Shown one piece after another: positions 50,957 through 59,805 of a DNA stretch of 64,000 nt. The translations under genes were made by a program, and so were the position numbers. The stretch covers positions 47,919 to 111,918 of the forward strand of contig NZ_JADEXG010000009.1 in the NCBI RefSeq assembly GCF_015207255.1, given 5' to 3'. The notes beneath the pieces are model-generated. The model ran no database searches. It had not been told where the DNA came from and saw only the letters and a program-made list of their open reading frames with translations. How positions within the stretch are numbered: the stretch's first letter is position 1; each line of letters begins with the position of its first letter. The DNA is from Vasconcelosia minhoensis LEGE 07310. Lineage in GTDB: Bacteria; Cyanobacteriota; Cyanobacteriia; Phormidesmidales; Phormidesmidaceae.

Positions 50957-51556
50957 CTAAGTCCGATTCGTTTCCTGCACGGCTGCCTGCACTTTTGGGC
51001 GCAGCTGCTCAATGTATTGGGACCAACCAATTAAGATCGTCTGCTGATGGATGAGTGTCTGCCCATCGACCGCATCGACGTCCCAGCGCAGCGGCTGGCC
51101 TTCTAGACCGCAGCAGGTGAGCCCGGCGGCTAGGGCGAGCGCCAGTGGGCCGGTCGTGTCCCAAGGTTTGACCTTATAGCTTCCCCCTCGACGGATAAAA
51201 TTATCGGTGCCGTCGATCGGGTCGATTAGCCACAGCCGTCGGTGCTTGACTTGAAATGCCTGCCGAGACCGGACATTCTCCTCAGTGACGATGCCGTCGG
51301 TCGGAAAAAGAGTGGCCAGGCCGCTGGAGAGCTTGCGGTCTAGCGCCCGATCAACCGATGTCACGAAATCCTTCTGGCCTTTTTCATAGATATCGAAGGC
51401 CGCCTTTCCGAGCTGGAGCGCCTGCTGCCCGGCTTCAATAATCAAGCGGCAAATTTGCTCATTTTGATCCACAGAGAGCCGATCGATAGAAAGCTGATCT
51501 GAACGCTGATCCAAAGAGGGAAGCCGATATAGATAGCTGAGAGGGGTAACGCCCAT
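50957..51556 (-). CDS. Inositol monophosphatase family protein with internal deletion
   Basis: A 199-residue relative of the FIG superfamily (normal length about 270-300). The metal-site GIVTEENV and LIDPIDGTDNFI are present, but the frame then goes straight from GGSY to KVKPWDTTGPLALALAAGL, which in relatives is about 90-100 residues later. The middle alpha/beta layer with its substrate loop is missing, in frame, with no stop. The product probably has no normal phosphatase activity. The N-terminus (about 30 residues) is less conserved. Either a recent loss of function or a specialised short form. Confidence 0.75.
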   Translation of the reverse strand: MGVTPLSYLYRLPSLDQRSDQLSIDRLSVDQNEQICRLIIEAGQQALQLGKAAFDIYEKGQKDFVTSVDRALDRKLSSGLATLFPTDGIVTEENVRSRQAFQVKHRRLWLIDPIDGTDNFIRRGGSYKVKPWDTTGPLALALAAGLTCCGLEGQPLRWDVDAVDGQTLIHQQTILIGWSQYIEQLRPKVQAAVQETNRT

Positions 51557-51617
51557 AGAAAATGGGCTGGCCTATAGAGACAGACCAACCCATTCATAGG
51601 TGGGAACGCAGTAGAGC

Positions 51618-51968
51618 CTACTGAAGAACGAGCTTCACGTTTGCATTCTGCAAACCAGGGCGCTTAACCTCAGACAGGGTCTTGTTGACAGCGTACTTTT
51701 GGTTGATCGAGTTGATCAGCTCGGTCTGGTTGTGCTTTTTGGCAACACCCCAGAGGTCAGCAATCAGGTCAAAAGAACCATCCGCATTCCGGGACCAGCC
51801 CAGATCGTACTCACCTTCGAGAACGGCCACAATGTCAGCCCGGACGCGCTGGCCGTTATAGCCACGAACATCCGCCTCTGACTTGACAGAAACGCCCAGA
51901 TCGCGCAGCGAAGATTTTAGGATCTCAGCATCGGTGATCTTGGTGCGCAGCGTGCTAAAGTGGGACAT
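51618..51968 (-). CDS. ycf35: Ycf35 (DUF1257) protein
   Basis: A 116-residue protein matching Ycf35/DUF1257, found in cyanobacteria and red-algal plastids: MSHFSTLRTKITDAEILKSSL, then VRGYNGQ and YDLGWSRNADGSFDLIADLWGV. Function not settled. ATG 51968 has AGGAGGAAACTCAAG directly upstream, a near-perfect ribosome site that decides the start. It follows ycf46 on the same strand. Confidence 0.92.
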   Translation of the reverse strand: MSHFSTLRTKITDAEILKSSLRDLGVSVKSEADVRGYNGQRVRADIVAVLEGEYDLGWSRNADGSFDLIADLWGVAKKHNQTELINSINQKYAVNKTLSEVKRPGLQNANVKLVLQ

Positions 51969-52095
51969 CTTGAGTTTCCTCCTGTAGAGAAATTGAGAGA
52001 CAACGAGGTTGGAATCGATATCCGTCAAAAGTCGGTATGAACGACGATTGACTTTTTTTGAAAACTGCTAGCAACCGTTAGCCGGTACTAGCCCC

Positions 52096-52117
52096 TTTTC
52101 CTGTGGGAGCAGGAAAA
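52096..52117. other. Perfect hairpin between ycf46 and ycf35
   Basis: TTTTCCTG and CAGGAAAA form an 8-bp perfect stem with a six-base loop, 8 bases after the ycf46 stop. No U-tract follows on the minus strand, so a processing or stability element is as likely as a terminator. Confidence 0.45.
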
Positions 52118-52124
52118 AAGCCTG

Positions 52125-53636
52125 TTAGAACTCCATCCGCTGATATTCTGCAACGGATGCAGCTGCTGGACGGGCGCGCTGGCGAGCCCAGTCGCGAAGG
52201 GCGGTGACCTGCTCGCTCATCGTCTTAGATAGCGGCAGCGTCGATCGAATTGCCGCGATGATGTCGAGCTGGTTGAACTCACGACCCTGGGCAAACGCCT
52301 CATACATTGCCGAGATCAGCCCTTGCTCGATCTCCGCGCCCGAAAACCCTTCACACACCTTCGTAAGCTGTTCGAAGTCAAACCTCGAAACGTCGCGTCG
52401 CCGCTTACTCAGATGAATTTTGAAAATCTCTTTGCGCTCTTCTTCGTTGGGCAGGTCAACGAAAAAGATTTCGTCAAACCGACCCTTTCTCAGGAACTCA
52501 CTGGGCAGTCGCTCTACCCGGTTGGCCGTTGCCATTACAAAGACCGGGGATGTCTTTTCCTGCATCCAGGTCAGGAAGCTACCAAAGATGCGGCTAGAGG
52601 TGCCGCCGTCGGAATCAGCCGAACCGGCGCTACCGGCAAACGCCTTGTCAATCTCATCGATGAACAGAATTGCGGGCGAAATGGACTCAGCGGTTTTCAA
52701 CGCATTCCGCAGGTTAGCTTCTGACCGACCCACCATCGAGCCGTCATAGACTCGGCCCATATCCAGCCGCATCAGGGGCAGTCCCCAAAGCCGGGCCGTT
52801 GTCTTGGCAATCAGCGACTTACCACAGCCGGGCACGCCTAAAATCAGCATTCCCTTCGGCTGGGGCAGGCCATACTCACGAGCCCGCTCGGTAAAAGCGT
52901 TGGAGCGCTGTCTCAGCCAGTGCTTCAGCTCGTCTAGTCCGCCAACAGAGTCGAGGGTCTCATCCTCTTCAATGTAGTCCAGAATGCCGTTGCGGCGGAT
53001 CAGCTGCTTCTTCTCAGAGAGCACAATATCCACCTCGGCTTCCGTCAGCCGCCCGGCCATCACCCGAGACTTGCGAAAGACTTTCTCCGCTTCATCGCGA
53101 GTTAGTCCCAGAGCCGCTTTCAGCAACTTCTCGCGGCCCTCAGTCGTAATATTGCTAGTACGCGCCTTATCTAGCTCTGCCGAGAGCACCTGATTCAGCT
53201 CGCTCATCGTCGGCAGGGTAAAGTCGAGGACAACAACCTCCTTCTCTAGCTCAACCGGAATCTCCTGCACCGGAGACATAAGAATGATGGTTTTCTGAGT
53301 GCCTTTAAAGCTCTCAATCGCATCTCGCAAACCGCGAGTCACCGCCGCAGAGTCTTTGAACGGATGTAAATCCTTGAATACAAAGATGCTGGGCTCGCGC
53401 TGCCGAATTGTCCAGTCAAGTGCGGCTTCGGGAGAGAGCGTGTTGTTGTGCTGAGTGGCGTTACGTCCCTGACCGTATTCCATAATACCGTGGGTCATCG
53501 TCCAGGTATATAGGCGACGGGGGCCTTTCTTCTGCGCGATCGCGGCAATCGTCTGCTCCGCCCGCTGCTCTTCAAAGGTGACTAAGTAGATTAGCGGATA
53601 TTGAGATTGGATTAGTACGCTGAGCTCTTCTCTCAT
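52125..53636 (-). CDS. ycf46: Ycf46 AAA+ ATPase
   Basis: A 503-residue AAA ATPase of the Ycf46 family shared with red-algal plastids. The N-terminal MREELSVLIQSQYPLIYLVTFEE domain precedes the AAA module: Walker A ILGVPGCGKSLIAKT, Walker B AILFIDEIDKAF, sensor and Arg-finger region FVMATANRVERLPSEFLRKGRFDEIF. A role in photosynthetic carbon metabolism has been proposed for cyanobacterial Ycf46, but the target is unknown. The RHH/zinc-ribbon gene lies 68 bases upstream and ycf35 downstream, all minus strand. Confidence 0.93.
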   Translation of the reverse strand: MREELSVLIQSQYPLIYLVTFEEQRAEQTIAAIAQKKGPRRLYTWTMTHGIMEYGQGRNATQHNNTLSPEAALDWTIRQREPSIFVFKDLHPFKDSAAVTRGLRDAIESFKGTQKTIILMSPVQEIPVELEKEVVVLDFTLPTMSELNQVLSAELDKARTSNITTEGREKLLKAALGLTRDEAEKVFRKSRVMAGRLTEAEVDIVLSEKKQLIRRNGILDYIEEDETLDSVGGLDELKHWLRQRSNAFTERAREYGLPQPKGMLILGVPGCGKSLIAKTTARLWGLPLMRLDMGRVYDGSMVGRSEANLRNALKTAESISPAILFIDEIDKAFAGSAGSADSDGGTSSRIFGSFLTWMQEKTSPVFVMATANRVERLPSEFLRKGRFDEIFFVDLPNEEERKEIFKIHLSKRRRDVSRFDFEQLTKVCEGFSGAEIEQGLISAMYEAFAQGREFNQLDIIAAIRSTLPLSKTMSEQVTALRDWARQRARPAAASVAEYQRMEF

Positions 53637-53704
53637 GATTACCGCCCTCGGGTAGACGACCTGTTGAGTGGGTTAGCAAGTCGAAAGCAATTCAGAACAG
53701 CCCT

Positions 53705-54052
53705 TTAGCAGGGCACCAGTTCACCCTCATCTCGACTCAGTGAGTCGGGCGCAATTGGCATCTCACCCAGCGTCAGGTCATCGACCCGACAGCTGTTTGA
53801 ATGGGTACTAACAGCAGCGAGTTCACCTTCACGCAGCACAACCGCAGTGGAGCACTCTGGGCAGTCATAGACCCGATGAGTTTGACCGCAGGTATCAGCC
53901 GTCCCCTCAACAATGTCTGAATGCGTGAGATAAAAACCAATGGCTCGCTCAGCCATAGCAGACATGGCTTCACCATCGACCGCTGAGCGAATTTTGAGCT
54001 GACGATGGAGATCGTTCGGGAGATATAGGGTGACCTTATGCTTACCTTGCAT
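53705..54052 (-). CDS. Ribbon-helix-helix plus zinc-ribbon protein
   Basis: A 115-residue protein. The N-terminus GKHKVTLYLPNDLHRQLKIRSAVDG and AMSAMAERAIGFYL form a ribbon-helix-helix DNA-binding unit; then HRVYDCPECSTAVVL carries one CPxC knuckle of a zinc ribbon, with other cysteines (TCGQTH, SCRVDD) nearby. Possibly a DNA-binding regulator of itself and ycf46. ATG 54052 starts the RHH strand; an upstream in-frame start was not used. Confidence 0.65.
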   Translation of the reverse strand: MQGKHKVTLYLPNDLHRQLKIRSAVDGEAMSAMAERAIGFYLTHSDIVEGTADTCGQTHRVYDCPECSTAVVLREGELAAVSTHSNSCRVDDLTLGEMPIAPDSLSRDEGELVPC

Positions 54053-54150
54053 ATCGAACTTTAATAATAGGGGGGTTCCGGGTATGTGAATTACAATAGC
54101 GGGCGGCTCAGGGGCTGTCAAGACAGTAAGCCGCTATGACAGCATTATGT

Positions 54151-54714
54151 TTACATATGTTTACGATGCGGGGTGATTTTGTTCTTTTGATTACCTTTTG
54201 AGCTGCGTTTTAAGGGCTGTTGTGCTGCCTGCCATCGGCGCAGCAGCTTCAACAGCAGTAGGGAATAAAGGGTTTCAAAGCTGATAAATATCAGATGGGT
54301 TGCCGACCAGAGGCCCAGACCATGTCGGACCGATGGGAAAACGGCAATCGGCGAGATGATGTCGGTCGTCAGCCAGGGCCAGAATAGCTGAATGCCCTGG
54401 CCGCCCTGGGACAGCATATCCAGGCCCAGATGCGAGCCGTAGATGGTCAGCGTCAGCCAGAATATTGATTTGAAGGCATCTTTGCGGGTGACGTAGGCAA
54501 AGCTAGCCGCGATCGCGATCGCCAGCGTCAGGCTGTGGGTAAAGGTGCGATGGTAGCGCTCACCCGTAAGAATTTGCAGAACAAAGTCCAGATCCGGGGC
54601 GTTGGCGATCAAGATGGCATAGCCCGGCGAGACCGAGAGCCGGCCTCGGGTGACCGTGCGGAGGAATGCCGCGATCGCATATCCGGTAGTCGAATGGGCA
54701 ATGGGAGAAGGCAT
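54151..54714 (-). CDS. YdjM/DUF457-type membrane-bound metal-dependent hydrolase
   Basis: A 187-residue protein with four to five TM helices. MPSPIAHSTTGYAIA, ANAPDLDFVLQIL, RTFTHSLTLAIAIA and GSHLGLDMLSQGG place His and Asp residues as in DUF457 (YdjM-like) proteins, thought to be metal-dependent phospholipase C-fold hydrolases. Substrate unknown. Divergent from recQ. Confidence 0.85.
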   Translation of the reverse strand: MPSPIAHSTTGYAIAAFLRTVTRGRLSVSPGYAILIANAPDLDFVLQILTGERYHRTFTHSLTLAIAIAASFAYVTRKDAFKSIFWLTLTIYGSHLGLDMLSQGGQGIQLFWPWLTTDIISPIAVFPSVRHGLGLWSATHLIFISFETLYSLLLLKLLRRWQAAQQPLKRSSKGNQKNKITPHRKHM

Positions 54715-54831
54715 GGCCGAAACGGGGGAAGGGGAATGGGAAAGCGACTAAGATTCTTGGGAAGCCTAATAAAACGGCGTCTACCTTTTATCCTAATAAC
54801 GAAGCTCACTCATTCCCCCGCCGACGTTCGC

Positions 54832-57054
54832 ATGACTAGCCGTATCATCGAGCCCGACCCGACCTTTCCCTCCCTCGAAAAAGCGCTCAAGCATTTCTTT
54901 GGCTATGACCAGTTCCGCCATCAGCAGCGGGCCGTGATCGAGCGCAGCCTGAAGGGCAAAGACGCCCTCGTGGTGATGCCAACCGGCGGCGGCAAATCTC
55001 TCTGCTACCAGCTTCCAGCTTTGCTGCGAATTGGGGTGACAGTGGTCGTCTCGCCGCTGATTGCGCTGATGCAGGATCAGGTCACCGCCCTTCAGGATAA
55101 CGGCATCGCCGCCACCTTTTTGAACAGTACGCTACCGCCGCAGGTGCAGCGACAGCGTGAGCAGCAGCTCCTCTCCGGCGATATCAGGCTGCTCTATGTC
55201 GCCCCGGAGCGGCTGTTTAACCCCGGTTTTACGGCCCTGCTCGAACGGCTCGCCCAGCAGGTGGGCATCAGCACCTTTGCGATCGACGAGGCCCACTGCG
55301 TTTCGGAATGGGGCCACGACTTTCGCCCGGAATACCGCAAGCTGTTTCAGCTGCGGCAGCGCTATCCCCAAGTGCCGATCATCGCCCTGACAGCTACCGC
55401 CACCGACCGCGTTCGCCAGGACATTGTGCAGCAGCTGCGGCTGAATGACCCTGAGGTCTACGTCTCTAGCTTCAACCGGCAAAACCTTTACTACGAGGTT
55501 AAACCCAAGCAGGGCAAGCGCACCTATAGCGAGCTGCTGGCCCAGGTAAAAACGCTGCTGGCCAATCAGGGCTCGGGCATTATCTACTGCCTTAGCCGCA
55601 AGCGGGTCGATGAGATTGCCTTTCGCCTTAGTCAGGACGGGATCTCGGCGCTGCCCTATCACGCAGGGCTTTCAGACGCGGACCGGAGTACAAATCAGGA
55701 GCGCTTTATCCGCGATGACGTGCAGGTGATGGTGGCGACCATCGCTTTCGGCATGGGGATTAACAAGCCCGACGTCCGCTTCGTCATCCACTATGACCTG
55801 CCGCGCAATCTCGAAGGCTACTATCAGGAATCGGGGCGGGCCGGGCGAGATGGTGAAGCCGCCCACTGCACGGTCTATTTTGGCTATGGCGACGTGGCCA
55901 CTGTGGAGTTTTTAATCGGCCAGAAGCCCGACCCGGCGGAGCAGCGGATTGCCCGGCAACAGCTGCGGCAGATCATCAACTATGCCGAAAGCGCCGTCTG
56001 CCGCCGCAAGATTCAGCTGGGCTACTTTGGCGAAGCTTTTGCGGGCGACTGTGGCAACTGCGATAACTGTCTGCATCCGGCCCCGATTGAAGACTGGACG
56101 ATCGAGGCTCAGAAGTTTCTCTCCTGCGTGGCGCGCTGCCGGGAGCGCTTTGGCATGACCCACATCATCGACGTGCTCAGGGGCTCGCAGAAAAAGCGCG
56201 TGATGGAACTTAGCCACGATCGGCTCTCGACCTACGGCATTGGCAAAGATCGGACGGTCGAAGAATGGCGATCGCTAGCCCGCTCTCTGCTCCATCAAAA
56301 CCTGCTAGAAGAGACTACAGACGGCTATCCCGTGCTCAAGCTCAACCCGGGCAGCTGGCAGGTGCTGAAAAAGCAAATCGCGGTGAATATCGCGGTGCCC
56401 AAACGGGCCGCCGCTTCATCACCCGCAGCAGACGAGCCGGAAGCCGCGCTGGAAGGGGAGGCGCTATTGCTGATGAGCCGCCTGCGCAACCTGCGAAAGC
56501 GACTAGCCGACGAGCAGTCCGTACCGCCCTATGTCGTCTTCGGCGACTCCAGCCTAAAGCAGATGGCCCGCAGTCGTCCGCTGTCTCAGAACTCGTTTGC
56601 CCAGATTTCTGGCGTTGGCAGCCGCAAGCTGGCCCAGTATGGTGAAATATTTGTGGCCGAAATTCAGAAATTCTGTGATGAGTATGGTCTAGCAGAAGCA
56701 GCTGGTTCTGCTCCCGCTGTCGCACCAGTCGCTTCGCCCACCGTCGCCGATACCCATCTGACAACCCTAAAGCTGCATCAGCAAAACCTTTCTCCGGCAG
56801 AAATTGCCATCGAGCGTGGGCTCCGGCTCGGTACCGTGCTGGGTCACCTGGCCAAGCTGCTAGAAGCTCGCTGCGAAGTGGACGTGGACCGACTGGTGCC
56901 GCCCGAGCGGCAGGTTCCGATTCGGGACGCGATCGCAGCCGTTGGACCGCATTCGCTGCGGGCGATTCGCGACCAGCTCAGCGAGACGTTTGACTATAAC
57001 GAAATTCGCTTAGTTCGCTCCGCCTGGGAGGCAGAGCAGACCGTAGAAATCTGA
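54832..57054 (+). CDS. recQ: ATP-dependent DNA helicase RecQ
   Basis: A 740-residue RecQ. Helicase motifs: RHQQRAVIERSL (motif 0), MPTGGGKSLCYQLPAL (I), FAIDEAHCVSEWGHDFRPEY (II, DEAH), ALTATAT (III), IIYCLSRKRVD (IV), VATIAFGMGINKPDVRFVIH (V), YQESGRAGRDG (VI). The zinc region has CRRKIQLGYFGE and CGNCDNC, then winged helix, HRDC (FAQISGVGSRKLAQYG) and a C-terminal HTH_40-like domain (HQQNLSPAEIAIERGLRLGTV). Start ATG 54832 matches the family; the frame is open further upstream only because it crosses the divergent gene. Confidence 0.96.
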   Translation: MTSRIIEPDPTFPSLEKALKHFFGYDQFRHQQRAVIERSLKGKDALVVMPTGGGKSLCYQLPALLRIGVTVVVSPLIALMQDQVTALQDNGIAATFLNSTLPPQVQRQREQQLLSGDIRLLYVAPERLFNPGFTALLERLAQQVGISTFAIDEAHCVSEWGHDFRPEYRKLFQLRQRYPQVPIIALTATATDRVRQDIVQQLRLNDPEVYVSSFNRQNLYYEVKPKQGKRTYSELLAQVKTLLANQGSGIIYCLSRKRVDEIAFRLSQDGISALPYHAGLSDADRSTNQERFIRDDVQVMVATIAFGMGINKPDVRFVIHYDLPRNLEGYYQESGRAGRDGEAAHCTVYFGYGDVATVEFLIGQKPDPAEQRIARQQLRQIINYAESAVCRRKIQLGYFGEAFAGDCGNCDNCLHPAPIEDWTIEAQKFLSCVARCRERFGMTHIIDVLRGSQKKRVMELSHDRLSTYGIGKDRTVEEWRSLARSLLHQNLLEETTDGYPVLKLNPGSWQVLKKQIAVNIAVPKRAAASSPAADEPEAALEGEALLLMSRLRNLRKRLADEQSVPPYVVFGDSSLKQMARSRPLSQNSFAQISGVGSRKLAQYGEIFVAEIQKFCDEYGLAEAAGSAPAVAPVASPTVADTHLTTLKLHQQNLSPAEIAIERGLRLGTVLGHLAKLLEARCEVDVDRLVPPERQVPIRDAIAAVGPHSLRAIRDQLSETFDYNEIRLVRSAWEAEQTVEI

Positions 57055-57149
57055 ACCTTATTCTCGTAATTTCACATCGGGTAATCAGAAGCAAAGTCCG
57101 ATTATTAAGCTTTCCAGACATCGAGGGTGGCAGGGGAGTTTTGCTCTGG

Positions 57150-57163
57150 TACTGTATACAGTA
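57150..57163. promoter_or_regulatory. 14-bp perfect palindrome before the peptide-binding protein gene
   Basis: TACTGTATACAGTA is a perfect dyad about 65 bases upstream of the ATG at 57229. It resembles short operators, but it is not the known cyanobacterial LexA or NtcA consensus. No cognate regulator was identified. Confidence 0.4.
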
Positions 57164-57228
57164 TTCATTGCCAGCTCAATCGTGAGGCTGTTTGGTTTCG
57201 CGATCGCACCTCCGCTCCGTAAATTCCT

Positions 57229-58869
57229 ATGCGCCGATCCTCCACTCCCCGTTTTCTATCAGCCCCGCTCAAGCAGCTCTGTTTTGGTCTCCTGGCCGCC
57301 GCTATTCCCCTCAGCCTGGCCGCCTGTTCGGGCGAATCTCCTAAAGCGTCCGACTCAGGGGCTTCGACCGGCACCCCTCAGGAAGGCGGCTCGCTGGTCT
57401 GGGCGCGCTACGGTGACGCCGACTCGCTGGATCCGCACCGAACAACCACGACCCTTTCCTGGCAGGTGTTTGACCAGATTTACGACACCCTGCTGGCGTT
57501 CGATGATAACGGCGAAGTTGTGCCCAACCTGGCCGAGGAATGGACCGTCAGCGAAGACGGTTTAGAAGCGACCTTTGTGCTCAATCCTGACATTGTCTGC
57601 CACGACGGCACCCCCTTCGACGCCAACGATGTGAAATACACCGCCGAGCGCGCCATCAGCGAAGACAATCCCAGCGTCACCAAGGGCGCTTGGGGGCCAA
57701 TTGAAACGGTCGAAGTCGTCGATCCGCAGACGGTAAAATTTCAGTTTTCACAGCCGTTTGGGGCATTTGTCTCGTTTATGGCCGATCCCTTCTCCAGCCA
57801 GATCTGCGACAGCGCGGCCGAGCTCGGCGATGCCTTTGGCGTCAGCGAAGCCATTGGTACCGGCCCCTGGAAGCTGGTGAGCTGGACTAAAGGGGACGAG
57901 ATTGTCCTGGAGAAAAATGCCGACTATCAAAACTTTGGCCGCCCCATTTCCAACCCCGGCGCGCCTTACCTCGACCAGCTGGTGATTAAACAAATTCCGG
58001 AGCCCCAGACCCGACTGGCCGGGCTGGAGACGGGCGAGCTGCACGTGATTGCTGAGCCGCCTCTAGAAGAGCTCGACGCAATTGAGTCGGACCATTCGCT
58101 GGAGAACTACATCGCGACTAAGACTGGCCAGAACGTCTTTTTTGAATTCACCGTGTCCCGCCCGCCGTTTGACGACAAGCGGGCGCGGCAGGCCGTGGCC
58201 TATGCGGTTGACCCAGAGCAGGCGATTGATATTGTCTTTGGCGATGTGGTGAAGCGAGAGCGCTGCCCGGTGGCTCGCGGCGTCATGGGGAATGACCAGG
58301 ACTTCTGCGCCCAGCACGGCTACGACTATGACCCCGAGAAGGCTCAGGAACTGCTGGCGGAGTTGGGCTACGGCCCCGACCAGCCGCTGGAAGTCACCCT
58401 GATGACCTGGGTGGGCGGCAATCGCGAAAAGATGGTGCAGGTGTTTCAAAATCAGCTGGCCCAGGTCGGCATTCAGGCCGATATTGAGACAATGGACATC
58501 GGCACGCTCAATGCCCGGGTCAAGCAGGAAAATGAGACCAAGACTGGCGAAAGCACCTTCGACATGATGGGCTGGGCCTGGTACGACCCCGACATTCTGC
58601 ACCAGCTCTGGGCCTCGCCTGGGGCCTACAGCGGCTACCAAAGTCCCGAGCTCGACGCCCTGCTGGAGAAAACCCGCACTACGGTCAACTCAGACGAACG
58701 CCTGGAAGCGGTCAAAGAAGCGGAGAAATATCTGCTCGAAAACGCCGTCCATGTCCCCCTCTATACGCCGGGCTGGCTATGGATCTATACGGCTCGCGAT
58801 GAGGTCAACGGCTTTAAAATTGGGCCATTCGATCGACCCCTGTTTAACGACGTGAAGCTGAGTTCCTGA
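57229..58869 (+). CDS. Peptide/oligopeptide ABC importer, substrate-binding lipoprotein
   Basis: A 546-residue SBP_bac_5 protein. Lipoprotein signal ending LSLAACSG (Cys near 33), then GGSLVWARYGDADSLDPHRTTTT, WTVSEDGLEATFVLNPDIVCHDGTPFDANDV and FDDKRARQAVAYAVD, the typical peptide/nickel/opine binding signatures. The ligand may be a di- or oligopeptide. First gene of a three-gene set with two permeases (10- and 2-base gaps); no ATPase genes are in the window. Confidence 0.93.
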   Translation: MRRSSTPRFLSAPLKQLCFGLLAAAIPLSLAACSGESPKASDSGASTGTPQEGGSLVWARYGDADSLDPHRTTTTLSWQVFDQIYDTLLAFDDNGEVVPNLAEEWTVSEDGLEATFVLNPDIVCHDGTPFDANDVKYTAERAISEDNPSVTKGAWGPIETVEVVDPQTVKFQFSQPFGAFVSFMADPFSSQICDSAAELGDAFGVSEAIGTGPWKLVSWTKGDEIVLEKNADYQNFGRPISNPGAPYLDQLVIKQIPEPQTRLAGLETGELHVIAEPPLEELDAIESDHSLENYIATKTGQNVFFEFTVSRPPFDDKRARQAVAYAVDPEQAIDIVFGDVVKRERCPVARGVMGNDQDFCAQHGYDYDPEKAQELLAELGYGPDQPLEVTLMTWVGGNREKMVQVFQNQLAQVGIQADIETMDIGTLNARVKQENETKTGESTFDMMGWAWYDPDILHQLWASPGAYSGYQSPELDALLEKTRTTVNSDERLEAVKEAEKYLLENAVHVPLYTPGWLWIYTARDEVNGFKIGPFDRPLFNDVKLSS

Positions 58870-58879
58870 GCCCTGCCGG

Positions 58880-59803
58880 ATGACCCGCTATATTCTCAAG
58901 CGCATTCTTAGCGGTATCTTTACCATCTGGGTGACGACGATCGCGGTGACGCTGCTGATTCACCTGGTGCCCGGTGACCCAGTACAGATTATGTATGCCC
59001 AGTCGCAGTCCACCACGCCGGAGCAGCTAGAGCAGATTCGCCATCAGCTGGGGTTGGATCGGCCCATATATGAACAGTACCTGATGTATATGAGTCGGCT
59101 GCTCCAGGGCGACTTTGGCACCACCATTCGCGGCCGTCAGCCGGTGCTAGAGCTGCTGCTGGGACGGCTGCCGAATACGCTGCTGCTGGCCTTCGCTAGC
59201 CTGGTCATTACCATTCTGGTTGGGGTTACTGCCGGATTCTTTGCGGCTCACAAGCGCGGCACCTGGGTCGATACCACGCTGATGACGGGCGCGATTTTGG
59301 GTATCTCAATTCCCAGCTTCTGGCTGGGGCTGATGCTGATGTATATTTTCTCGCTGCGGCTGGGCTGGCTGCCGGTTTCAGGCACTGACCTGAAAAATCT
59401 AATCCTCCCAGCGATGACGCTGGGCTTGGCGAATGCCGCCGCGGTTTCGCGGCTGACCCGCTCCTCGATGCTCGACGTGTTTACCCAGGACTATATCCGC
59501 ACGGCCCGGGCTAAGGGGCTGGCAGAGCGGATGGTGCTGCTGCGCCACGCCTTTCGCAACGGTATGGTCAACGTGGTCAATATGCTAGGCCTCCAGTTCA
59601 CCTACATGATGGGCGGCGCGATCGTGGTGGAAAACGTGTTCGCCTGGAACGGCATCGGTCGCCTGGCCATTCAGTCGATTTTTCAGCGGGACTATCCGAC
59701 CATTCAGGGCTTTATCCTGATCTTCGCAGCAGTGGTGGTGACGGTCTCGATTATTTTAGATATCCTCTACGCCTGGATTGATCCCCGGATTACCTACAGC
59801 TAG
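58880..59803 (+). CDS. Peptide ABC importer permease, DppB type
   Basis: A 307-residue inner-membrane permease. N-terminal MTRYILKRILSGIFTIWVTTIAVTLL and LVPGDPVQIMY are the DppB/OppB pattern, with six TM helices and the EAA loop (DYIRTARAKGLAERMVLLRHAFRNG) that docks an ATPase. Forms a heterodimer with the next gene product. Confidence 0.94.
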   Translation: MTRYILKRILSGIFTIWVTTIAVTLLIHLVPGDPVQIMYAQSQSTTPEQLEQIRHQLGLDRPIYEQYLMYMSRLLQGDFGTTIRGRQPVLELLLGRLPNTLLLAFASLVITILVGVTAGFFAAHKRGTWVDTTLMTGAILGISIPSFWLGLMLMYIFSLRLGWLPVSGTDLKNLILPAMTLGLANAAAVSRLTRSSMLDVFTQDYIRTARAKGLAERMVLLRHAFRNGMVNVVNMLGLQFTYMMGGAIVVENVFAWNGIGRLAIQSIFQRDYPTIQGFILIFAAVVVTVSIILDILYAWIDPRITYS

Positions 59804-59805
59804 CC

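Noticed and set aside
54535..54831. 99-residue N-terminal extension of RecQ
   Set aside because: It crosses the divergent DUF457 gene, has non-RecQ composition, and relatives start at the ATG at 54832.
57150..57163. LexA box
   Set aside because: The dyad CTGT-N2-ACAG fits neither the E. coli spacing (N8) nor the cyanobacterial consensus.
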